Assembly (NCBI RefSeq): GCF_004795055.1 | Contig: NZ_SSBJ01000007.1 | Span: 186,001 to 250,000 of the forward strand | Length of the DNA: 64,000 nucleotides | Source: Streptomyces sp. A1136 | GTDB taxonomy: Bacteria > Actinomycetota > Actinomycetes > Streptomycetales > Streptomycetaceae | Reading direction: 5' to 3' | Shown here: positions 42,252 through 49,191 of the stretch, piece after piece | How the letters are laid out: each line of letters opens with the position of its first letter | Position numbering within the stretch: the stretch's first letter is position 1 | Notes under the pieces: generated by a model | The model's database searches: none | The model's input: the letters and a program-made list of their open reading frames with translations, nothing else | Told to the model about the DNA's origin: nothing | Program-made: the position numbers and the translations under genes

Positions 42252-42342
42252 CCCGTTTCCCCACGTCCGATCGCCCGGGACGGCTACGCTTGATGTCGGA
42301 AAACCGCCAGCCCCGCACGGGACCGGCCGGGATGCTGGAGCC

Positions 42343-43824
42343 ATGTACACCGACACCGACCGCTGCGTGAGGGCCGTGCAGTCGAAGGACGCCCGCTTCG
42401 ACGGCTGGTTCTTCACCGCCGTCCGGACCACCGGGATCTACTGCCGGCCGAGCTGCCCCGCCGTGCCGCCCAAGGTCGAGAACATGACCTTCCTGCCCAG
42501 CGCCGCCGCCTGCCAGCAGGCCGGGTACCGGGCCTGCAAGCGGTGTCGGCCGGACACCAGCCCCGGCTCCCCCGAGTGGAACGCCCGCGCCGACGCGGTC
42601 GCCCGGGCCATGCGGCTCATCCAGGACGGCGTGGTCGACCGCGAGGGCGTACCGGGGCTGGCCGCCCGGCTCGGCTACTCCACGCGCCAGGTCGAGCGGC
42701 AGCTCAACGCCGAGCTCGGCGCCGGGCCCCTCGCCCTCGCCAGGGCGCAGCGCGCCCAGACCGCCCGGCTGCTCATCGAGACCTCCGCCCTCCCCATGGG
42801 CGACGTCGCCTTCGCCGCCGGGTTCGCCTCCATCCGGGCCTTCAACGACACCGTCCGCGAGGTCTTCGCCCTCTCCCCGAGCGAGCTGCGCACCCGCTCC
42901 GCCAAGGCCCACCTCGACCAGCCGCGCATCCCCGGCACGATCAGCCTGCGGCTCCCCTTCCGGGCGCCCCTCAATCCCGACAACCTCTTCGGCCACCTGG
43001 CCGCGACCGCGGTCCCCGGCGTCGAGGAGTGGCGCGGCGGCGCGTACCGCCGGACCCTGCGGCTCCCGTACGGCACCGGCGTGGTCGCGCTCGCCCCGCG
43101 ACCGGACCACATCGCCTGTCAGCTGGCCCTGACGGACCTGCGGGACCTCACGATCGCCATCAGCCGTTGCCGTTGGATGCTGGACCTCGACGCCGATCCC
43201 GAGGCCGTCGACGAGCAGCTCCGCTCGGACCCCCTGTTGGCCCCGCTCGTCGACAAGGCGCCGGGGCGCCGGGTTCCCCGTACCGTCGACGCGGCCGAGT
43301 TCGCCGTACGGGCCGTGCTCGGGCAGCAGGTGTCCACCGCCGCGGCCCGTACCCACGCGGCCCGGTTGGTCACCGCGCACGGCGAGCCGGTGGCGGACCC
43401 CGACCCCGAGGGCGGGCTCACCCACCTGTTCCCGTCCCCGCAGGCCTTGGCCGCGCTGGACCCGCGGTCGCTCGCCCTGCCGCGCAGCCGTCGCGCGACC
43501 CTCGCCACCCTGGTCTCGGGCCTCGTGGACGGCTCGCTCCCCCTGGGTGTCGACAGCGACTGGGAGGCGGCCCGCGCGCGGCTGGGAGCGCTGCCCGGCT
43601 TCGGTCCGTGGACGACCGAGGTCATCGCGATGCGGGCCCTCGGCGACCCGGACGCGTTCCTCCCCTCCGACCTGGGGGTCCGGCGCGCCGCGGCCGGGCT
43701 GGGGTTGCCCTCCACGCCCGCCGCGCTCACCGCGCGGGCGGCGGGCTGGCGGCCCTGGCGCGCGTACGCCGTCCAGTACCTGTGGGCCACCGACAGCCAC
43801 CCGATCAACCACTTGCCCGTCTGA
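42343..43824 (+). CDS. Ada-AlkA fusion: methylphosphotriester sensor, AraC activator and 3-methyladenine DNA glycosylase
   Basis: 493 residues. Residues 1-75 are the Ada N-terminal zinc domain with Cys34, Cys38, Cys65 and Cys68 (YCRPSCPAV, ACKRCRP); Cys34 should take methyl groups from DNA phosphotriesters and switch on the activator. Residues about 80-185 are an AraC-type helix-turn-helix (LAARLGYSTRQVERQLNAEL, MGDVAFAAGFASIRAFNDTV). Residues about 195-493 are AlkA: AlkA N-terminal fold, then HhH-GPD LPGFGPWTTEVIAMRALGDP with the catalytic Asp in LPSDLGV. It both senses alkylation and excises alkylated bases. The ogt gene follows after 15 bases. Confidence 0.94.
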   Translation: MYTDTDRCVRAVQSKDARFDGWFFTAVRTTGIYCRPSCPAVPPKVENMTFLPSAAACQQAGYRACKRCRPDTSPGSPEWNARADAVARAMRLIQDGVVDREGVPGLAARLGYSTRQVERQLNAELGAGPLALARAQRAQTARLLIETSALPMGDVAFAAGFASIRAFNDTVREVFALSPSELRTRSAKAHLDQPRIPGTISLRLPFRAPLNPDNLFGHLAATAVPGVEEWRGGAYRRTLRLPYGTGVVALAPRPDHIACQLALTDLRDLTIAISRCRWMLDLDADPEAVDEQLRSDPLLAPLVDKAPGRRVPRTVDAAEFAVRAVLGQQVSTAAARTHAARLVTAHGEPVADPDPEGGLTHLFPSPQALAALDPRSLALPRSRRATLATLVSGLVDGSLPLGVDSDWEAARARLGALPGFGPWTTEVIAMRALGDPDAFLPSDLGVRRAAAGLGLPSTPAALTARAAGWRPWRAYAVQYLWATDSHPINHLPV

Positions 43825-43839
43825 GGAGCGCGACCAGTC

Positions 43840-44367
43840 ATGAACAGCAGCAGCAAGCAGCACACCGTCGTCGACAGCCCCTACGGCCCCCTCACCCTCG
43901 TCGCCACGGACGCTGTCCTCAGCGGCCTCTACATGGTCGGCCAGCGGCACCGCCCGCAGGAGGAGTCCTTCGGCGAACGGGTCTCACCGGCCGAGGAACC
44001 CTTCCCCGAAGTGGTGCGACAGCTGAACGCGTACTTCGCCGGCGAGCTCACCGAGTTCACCGTCCCCGTCCGGCTGGAGGGCACGGCCTTCCAGCGCAGC
44101 GTGTGGGAACAACTCGTCCGCATCCCCTACGGACGTACCTGGTCCTACGGTGAACTGGCCGCGCGGCTCGGCAAGCCCGGGGCCTCGCGGGCCGTGGGCC
44201 TGGCCAACGGCAAGAACCCGGTCGGCATCATCGTGCCCTGCCACCGCGTGATCGGAGCCTCGGGCGCCATGACCGGCTACGGCGGCGGCCTCGACCGCAA
44301 GGTCCGGCTGCTGGCCTTCGAGGCCGGCGAGCGGTCCCTGCCGGTGGCGCCCGCCCCCGCCCGCTAG
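43840..44367 (+). CDS. ogt: Methylated-DNA-protein-cysteine methyltransferase
   Basis: 175 residues. Removes methyl groups from O6-methylguanine and O4-methylthymine in DNA, inactivating itself. The active site GIIVPCHRVIGASGAMTGYG has the acceptor Cys134; GTAFQRSVWEQLVRIPYGRT and SYGELAARLGKPGASRAVGL form the DNA-binding helix-turn-helix with the arginine finger. In one operon with ada-alkA, so all three alkylation repair functions are induced together. Its TAG stop lies in the same CTAG as the stop of the convergent gene. Confidence 0.95.
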   Translation: MNSSSKQHTVVDSPYGPLTLVATDAVLSGLYMVGQRHRPQEESFGERVSPAEEPFPEVVRQLNAYFAGELTEFTVPVRLEGTAFQRSVWEQLVRIPYGRTWSYGELAARLGKPGASRAVGLANGKNPVGIIVPCHRVIGASGAMTGYGGGLDRKVRLLAFEAGERSLPVAPAPAR

Positions 44368-44831
44368 ACGACCGCGAGCGGGACCAGCAGGGCGAAGCCG
44401 GCGCCCGCCTCGACCGCGTAGCCGTACAGGGAGGGGTGCTGGACGGGCGCGGCGAGCAGGACCACGCTGCGCTGCTCGGCCGCCGCCGCGACCCACTGCG
44501 CGTCGGCGCCGAGCTTGCCCTGGTACCAGCCCTCGCAGCTGCCGGGGCCGGTGACGGCGAGCAGGTCGTCCTCTCGGCGGTAGAAGGCCTGCCAGTCGGT
44601 GGCCGGGACCGACCAGGCCTCGAAGTCGGCGAACTCGGCCCAGCCGCCGTCGCGTATCGCGCCGTCGAACAGCCAGACCGGCGCGCCCTCGGGCGTGACC
44701 TCGCCCCCGGCCTGCTCGTCGGTGGTGAAGTGGACCATGGGAAGGGCGTCCGGCCCGTCGGCCGTACTCGGCCAGGCATACATCGTGATCATGTGCTGCA
44801 TTCTGTCCTGGTCGAAGTAGGCCTCGTACAA
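44364..44831 (-). CDS. Hypothetical protein
   Basis: 155 residues, no family recognised. It starts MYEAYFDQDRMQHMITMYAW and is globular and acidic with many aromatic residues (WLFDGAIRDGGWAEFADFEA, DWQAFYRREDDLLAV), no signal peptide and no membrane helix. It follows the Nudix gene by only six bases on the same strand, so they are probably one transcript. Its stop shares CTAG with ogt. It could be a small immunity-like or regulatory protein, but nothing in the sequence proves that. Confidence 0.65.
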   Translation of the reverse strand: MYEAYFDQDRMQHMITMYAWPSTADGPDALPMVHFTTDEQAGGEVTPEGAPVWLFDGAIRDGGWAEFADFEAWSVPATDWQAFYRREDDLLAVTGPGSCEGWYQGKLGADAQWVAAAAEQRSVVLLAAPVQHPSLYGYAVEAGAGFALLVPLAVV

Positions 44832-44837
44832 CGGGCG

Positions 44838-45338
44838 TTACGCCTCCGCCGGACGGCGGCCGTTCTCCAGCTCGACGGCGCTCGCCCCCGACTCCAGCAC
44901 CCGGTAAGCCTCTTGGACCCGGCGGGCGAGCGACGCGAGGAGGTACGTCGGCAGGTCCTCGGGCGCGACCATCTTCCAGGAGAGCAGCTCCTCTTCCTGG
45001 AGCCTGACCGAGGCGAGCTGTTCGGCGTCGAGCACACCGCCGTCGTAGAGGTACGCGACCAGAGGGGGACGGCCCACGCCCACGCTCCAGTCGACGGCGA
45101 GGAGCCGGCCGAGCGGCTTGTCGATGCCGATCTCCTCGGCGCTCTCGCGTCGGGCGGCGGTCCGGGGCGACTCGTTCCGGTCGGACTCGACGGTGCCGCC
45201 CGGCAGGGCCCAGCCCTCACGGTAGTTGGGCTCGACGAGGAGCACCCGGCCCTCGGCGTCCCGGAAGAGGGCGGCCGCACCGGCCAGCACCCGGGGCAGG
45301 CTCGCGATGTAGGTGGCGTAGTCATCCGTGGTCGTCAC
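44838..45338 (-). CDS. Nudix hydrolase
   Basis: 166 residues from GTG 45338, chosen because VTTTDDYATYIASLPRVLAG is the natural N-terminus. The Nudix box GGTVESDRNESPRTAARRES followed by AEEIGI carries the metal-binding REsxEE core, but has two extra residues between the first Gly and the first Glu compared with the standard spacing. It hydrolyses a nucleoside diphosphate linked to some moiety; substrate unknown. Followed at six bases by a hypothetical protein, divergent from glycerate kinase. Confidence 0.87.
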   Translation of the reverse strand: MTTTDDYATYIASLPRVLAGAAALFRDAEGRVLLVEPNYREGWALPGGTVESDRNESPRTAARRESAEEIGIDKPLGRLLAVDWSVGVGRPPLVAYLYDGGVLDAEQLASVRLQEEELLSWKMVAPEDLPTYLLASLARRVQEAYRVLESGASAVELENGRRPAEA

Positions 45339-45564
45339 GTCCGCCACCCTACCCAGGCCTTCCCACGCGGGTCGTGCCCGGTCAAGCCCCGATCCGCTGA
45401 CCACCCCCGCGGCGGGCCGGCGCCGTCGCACCCGTCGACCGTCGCCGCGGCGGCACGGACGTGTCCCTGCCGTGAATCCGCGTCCAGGCGGCCACACTAT
45501 GCAGGGTTATGTCCCCCTTTGGCGGCACGCGCGCCGTGTGTGACCCAGGCCACCCATGGGCATA

Positions 45565-45585
45565 GGAGGATCCTCCGGATAGGCT
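45565..45585 (+). promoter_or_regulatory. Palindrome next to a -10 box before glycerate kinase
   Basis: GGAGGATCCTCC (45565-45576) is a perfect 12-bp palindrome placed just before TAGGCT (45580-45585), a fair -10 hexamer. A protein bound to the palindrome would cover the promoter spacer. This lies in the 292-base gap shared with the divergent Nudix gene; nothing else in that gap stands out. Confidence 0.4.
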
Positions 45586-45630
45586 CATGGGGGCGCGACT
45601 GCACTGTTCGATAGCAAGGGATCAGCAAAG

Positions 45631-46779
45631 GTGACGGACGGAGCAGTAACTGAGGCCGCGCGCGTACTCATCGCCGCGGACAAATTCAAGGGCTCGCTCA
45701 CGGCCGTACAGGTCGCGGAGCGGGTGACGGCAGGCCTTCGCAAGGCCGTACCGGGCGTGGAGATCGAGACCCTCCCCGTCGCGGACGGCGGCGACGGTAC
45801 GGTCGCGGCCGCCGTGGCGGCCGGTTTCGAACGCCGTGAGGTGCGGGTCACCGGACCCCTCGGCGACCAGGTCACGGCCGCTTTCGCGCTGCGCGACGGA
45901 ACCGCCGTGGTCGAGATGGCGGAGGCCTCCGGGCTCCAGTTGCTCCCCCGGGGAGTCTTCGCCCCGCTGACGGCGACCACGTACGGCTCCGGCGAGCTGC
46001 TCAAGGCCGCCTTGGACGCGGGCGCGCGGTCGATCGTCTTCGGCGTGGGCGGCAGCGCCACCACGGACGGCGGCGCGGGCATGCTCGCGGCCCTCGGCGC
46101 GGTGTTCCTGGACGCGAACGGCGAACCGGTCGGCCCGGGCGGCGGGGCGCTCGCCTCCCTGGCGTCGGCGGACCTGTCCGGCATCGACCCCCGCTTCGCG
46201 GACGTCGACCTCGTGTTGGCGAGCGATGTGGACAACCCGCTGACGGGCCCGAAGGGCGCCCCGGCGGTGTACGGCCCGCAGAAGGGGGCCACCCCCGAGG
46301 ACGTGGCGACGCTGGACGCGGCGCTGGCGCACTTCGCGGTGGTGCTGGAGAAGGCGATCGGCGCCAAGGCCGCCGAGTGCGCGGTGCTTCCGGGTGCCGG
46401 TGGCGCGGGCGGCATCGGCTACGGGGCACTGCTGCTCGGGGCGACGTTCCGTCCCGGTATCGAGCTGATGCTGGAGGTGCTGGGCTTCGCCCCGGCGCTG
46501 GAGCGCGCCACACTGGTCATCACCGGCGAGGGTTCACTGGACGAGCAGACCCTGCACGGCAAGGCCCCGGCGGGTGTCGCCGCCGCGGCCCGGGCGGCCG
46601 GCAAGGAGGTCGTGGCGGTCTGCGGGCGGCTGCTGCTGAAGCAGGAGGCGTTGAGCGCGGCCGGCATCCGGCGGGCGTACCCGCTGACGGAGATCGAGCC
46701 GGACCCCGCCAAGTGCATCGCGAACGCCGGTCCGCTGCTGGAGCAGGTGGCGGCCGAGATCGCGGCCGACGTGCTCTGA
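45631..46779 (+). CDS. Glycerate kinase (GarK/GlxK type)
   Basis: 382 residues from GTG 45631 with AAGGGA upstream. Phosphorylates D-glycerate to 2-phosphoglycerate, linking glyoxylate-derived carbon to glycolysis. Type I glycerate kinase signatures: LIAADKFKGSLTAVQVAERV at the start, LPVADGGDGT, VEMAEASGL, FGVGGSATTDGGAGMLAALG, LPGAGGAGGIGYGALLLGAT, VITGEGSLDEQTLHGKAPAG. Glyoxylate is released by the lyase of the nearby ethylmalonyl-CoA operon, so the two may be physiologically linked. Length is standard. Confidence 0.93.
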   Translation: MTDGAVTEAARVLIAADKFKGSLTAVQVAERVTAGLRKAVPGVEIETLPVADGGDGTVAAAVAAGFERREVRVTGPLGDQVTAAFALRDGTAVVEMAEASGLQLLPRGVFAPLTATTYGSGELLKAALDAGARSIVFGVGGSATTDGGAGMLAALGAVFLDANGEPVGPGGGALASLASADLSGIDPRFADVDLVLASDVDNPLTGPKGAPAVYGPQKGATPEDVATLDAALAHFAVVLEKAIGAKAAECAVLPGAGGAGGIGYGALLLGATFRPGIELMLEVLGFAPALERATLVITGEGSLDEQTLHGKAPAGVAAAARAAGKEVVAVCGRLLLKQEALSAAGIRRAYPLTEIEPDPAKCIANAGPLLEQVAAEIAADVL

Positions 46780-46795
46780 CCTTCCGGACGCGACA

Positions 46796-46826
46796 GAGGG
46801 CCGGTTCCCGACCGGAGCCGGCCCTC
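46796..46826 (+). terminator. Terminator after glycerate kinase
   Basis: GAGGGCCGG (46796-46804) pairs exactly with CCGGCCCTC (46818-46826) across a 13-base loop, 17 bases after the stop codon. Confidence 0.75.
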
Positions 46827-46890
46827 CCGCGTTTCCGGGGCGAGGGAAATCGGGGCGCGCCACGGCGGTCGTCACTGGTAGGCAGGGCTC

Positions 46891-47403
46891 ATGGAGGAAG
46901 TGAGCACCGATCCGATCCCGACCCCCCGCCTGCTGCTGCGCCCCCTCGACCGGGCCGGGGCCCGTCGCGTCCTCGCCGGCCGTCCCGGCCCGGCGGACCG
47001 CTGGGGGCCCGGGTATCCGGACGCCGGGGACCGGGCAGGCGCCGAGAGGTTCCTGCGGGTGCTCGCCGAACACGGCGATCCCGGGCCGTTCGGGGCGTAC
47101 GAGATCCTGCTCCGACCCGACGGGGTGACCATCGGCGGGGCCGGCTTCCACGGCCCCGCGGACGCCCGTGGCCGGGTCACCGTCGGCTATGGCCTGGTCC
47201 CGGCCGCGCGGGGGCTGGGCTACGCCGCGGAGGCCTTGCGCGGGCTCCTGGAGCACGCCCGGCGCCACGGGGCGCGCGGCGTGGACGGCGATACCGACCT
47301 GACGAACACCGCGTCCCAGCGGGTGATGGCCGCCGCGGGGATGCAGTGCGTGCGCCGGGACGGGCGCTTGCGGTACTACGCGGTGAGCTGGACGGCGCGG
47401 TGA
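46891..47403 (+). CDS. GNAT N-acetyltransferase
   Basis: 170 residues. RimJ-like start IPTPRLLLRPLDRAGARRVL, central GAYEILLRPDGVTIGGAGFH and acetyl-CoA loop VTVGYGLVPAARGLGYAAEA, then LTNTASQRVMAAAGMQCVRR. The acceptor is unknown. Its last codons (YAVSWTAR, stop) fall inside a short tandem-repeat tract that continues past the gene, so the C-terminus has probably been reshaped by repeat growth. Confidence 0.85.
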   Translation: MEEVSTDPIPTPRLLLRPLDRAGARRVLAGRPGPADRWGPGYPDAGDRAGAERFLRVLAEHGDPGPFGAYEILLRPDGVTIGGAGFHGPADARGRVTVGYGLVPAARGLGYAAEALRGLLEHARRHGARGVDGDTDLTNTASQRVMAAAGMQCVRRDGRLRYYAVSWTAR

Positions 47404-47508
47404 CGGACCACGCGGTGAGCCGGACGGCGCGGTGACCGACACGCGGTGACGGATCACGCCGTGAGTCGGACCCCGCGATGAGTCGGACTACGCGGTGAGC
47501 CGGTCCCG
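47381..47508. repeat. Degenerate tandem repeats joining two convergent gene ends
   Basis: A unit close to ACGCGGTGAGCCGGAC recurs about seven times with small changes and variable spacing (ACGCGGTGA, GCGCGGTGAC, ACGCCGTGAGTCGG, CGCGATGAGTCGG, ACGCGGTGAGCCGG). It begins in the 3' end of the acetyltransferase gene and ends in the 3' end of the isochorismatase-like gene. Confidence 0.65.
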
Positions 47509-48093
47509 GGCCGCCGCGAGGACCTGCGCCGTGGTGACGACGCGGGCGAAGCCGCCGCCGTGGAGGTTGACGGCGGTGGCCGTCGCCAGCTCGTCGGCGC
47601 TCAGGCGGGTGCCGGCCGGGCCCGCGAGGTCGAAGGTGTGGGTGGCGTCCAGGGGGACGAGGACGTCGTAGCCGAGGTTCCCCGCCATCCGGGCGGTGGT
47701 CTCGACGCACATGTTGGTCTGGATGCCGGCGAGCACCAGCTGTCCGATGCCCCGGGCGGTGAGCCATTCGGCCAGGTCGGGGGTGCCGTAGAAGGACGAG
47801 TTCACCGTCTTCGTGATGTGTAGCGCGGCCGCCTCGCGGCGCTCCTCGACGAAGTCCTTGAACGCGTGGCCGGGCTGGTCGGGGGCGAGGACGGAGCCGC
47901 TTCGCGAGGAGGCGTGCCGGACCAGCACCACCGGGCGCCCGGACCGCTGCCAGGCGTCCATCAGGGCGGCCGTGTTCGCCTCGGCGGCCGGGTTGTTGCG
48001 CGGCCCCCAGAAGGCCTCGTCGTCGAAGCCCTTCTGCACGTCGATGACCAGCAGGGCGCTGTTCGGGGCGATCTCGATCTCGTTCGTCGTCAT
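47488..48093 (-). CDS. Isochorismatase-family cysteine hydrolase
   Basis: 201 residues from ATG 48093. The catalytic triad is visible: Asp in LLVIDVQKGFDDE, Lys in HITKTVNSSFYGTPDLAEWL and Cys in GIQTNMCVETTARMAGNLGY with the cis-peptide region before it. Members hydrolyse nicotinamide, isochorismate, carbamates and similar amides. Divergent from a DJ-1/AraC regulator, an arrangement seen for many such hydrolases, so that regulator probably controls it. The exact substrate is not readable. Confidence 0.9.
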   Translation of the reverse strand: MTTNEIEIAPNSALLVIDVQKGFDDEAFWGPRNNPAAEANTAALMDAWQRSGRPVVLVRHASSRSGSVLAPDQPGHAFKDFVEERREAAALHITKTVNSSFYGTPDLAEWLTARGIGQLVLAGIQTNMCVETTARMAGNLGYDVLVPLDATHTFDLAGPAGTRLSADELATATAVNLHGGGFARVVTTAQVLAAARDRLTA

Positions 48094-48159
48094 GGCTCCA
48101 TCGTGTCCGCGCCGGCCCCGCGCCGACAGGGCCGGCGGCGCCCCGAACCGATGAGATCC

Positions 48160-48172
48160 TGCCAGGTTGGCA
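48160..48172. promoter_or_regulatory. Palindrome between isochorismatase and AraC genes
   Basis: TGCCA-GGT-TGGCA, a perfect 13-base palindrome in the 111-base divergent gap and 33 bases before the AraC start. A reasonable operator candidate for the AraC protein, though AraC proteins more often bind direct repeats. Confidence 0.35.
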
Positions 48173-48204
48173 GCCATGGGCACGGACTCTGCGACGATCG
48201 GGGC

Positions 48205-49191
48205 ATGCAGCGCGTCGCGATCGTCATCCAGCCCGGCATCAGGGCCTTCGACCTCGCCGTCATCACCGAGGTCTGGGGTCCCGACCGCAGCCGCTCCGGG
48301 GTCCCGCCCTTCGAACTGCGCCGTTGCGCGTCGACGCCCGATCCGGTGGCCCTTCCCGGCGGGATCACGCTCACCCCCGACCGGGGCCTCGACTGGCTCG
48401 CCGAGGCCGACCTGGTCGTCGTACCGGCGCTCGCGGAGCCCGACGACCCGAGCCCCGGGCCGGTCCTGGCCGCCTTGCGGGAGGCGCACGCCCGGGGCGT
48501 GCCGGTGGCCGCGCTGTGCGCCGGGGCGTTCGTCCTGGCCGAGGCGGGGCTGCTGGAGGGCCGCCGCGCGGTGACGCACTGGTGGCTGGCCCCGCGGCTG
48601 GCCGCCCGCTACCCCGGCACCCTGGTGGAGGAGGCACCGCTGTACGTGGAGGACGGAGGTATCTGGACCTCCGCCGGAGTGGCCTCCGGCATCGACCTGT
48701 GCCTGCACCTGGTGCGCGAGGCCCACGGCGCGGAGGTCGCCGCCGCGGTCGCCCGCTCCATGGTGACGGGCCCCTTCCGCACCGGGGACCACGCCCAGTA
48801 CCTCGACCGGCCCACCCCGGCCGCCGACCGCACCGCGGAGGCGCTGGCAGCCGTACGGGAGCGGGCGCTGCGGCGGCTGCACGAACCGCTGGACGTGGCC
48901 ACCCTGGCCGGCTGGGCGGGGATGTCGCCGCGCTCCTTCGCCCGGCACTTCGCCGCCGCGACGGGCACCACCCCGCACAAGTGGCTGCTCGGCCACCGCC
49001 TCGACGCGGCCCGTCGACTGCTGGAGCGCACGGACCATCCGGTCCCCGAGGTGGCCCGCCGGGCCGGGTTCGCGAGCGAGGTCACCTTCCGCCAGCACTT
49101 CACCGCCCACGTCGGGCAGAGTCCGCGCGCCTACCGTGCGGCGGCGGCCGCCATCCCAAATCATCGCGACAGTGTTAGAAATGGCTCATGA
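48205..49191 (+). CDS. AraC-family regulator with DJ-1/PfpI-like domain (FtrA/GlxA type)
   Basis: 328 residues from ATG 48205. Residues 1-180 are a DJ-1/PfpI glutamine-amidotransferase-like sensing domain (VAIVIQPGIRAFDLAVITEV, VPVAALCAGAFVLAEAGLLE with the nucleophile-elbow Cys). Residues about 215-315 are two AraC helix-turn-helix units (LDVATLAGWAGMSPRSFARH, VPEVARRAGFASEVTFRQHF). Expected to control the divergent isochorismatase-like gene. The stop codon overlaps the start of a SpoIIE-type phosphatase (ATGA at 49188), so the two proteins are made together. Confidence 0.91.
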   Translation: MQRVAIVIQPGIRAFDLAVITEVWGPDRSRSGVPPFELRRCASTPDPVALPGGITLTPDRGLDWLAEADLVVVPALAEPDDPSPGPVLAALREAHARGVPVAALCAGAFVLAEAGLLEGRRAVTHWWLAPRLAARYPGTLVEEAPLYVEDGGIWTSAGVASGIDLCLHLVREAHGAEVAAAVARSMVTGPFRTGDHAQYLDRPTPAADRTAEALAAVRERALRRLHEPLDVATLAGWAGMSPRSFARHFAAATGTTPHKWLLGHRLDAARRLLERTDHPVPEVARRAGFASEVTFRQHFTAHVGQSPRAYRAAAAAIPNHRDSVRNGS

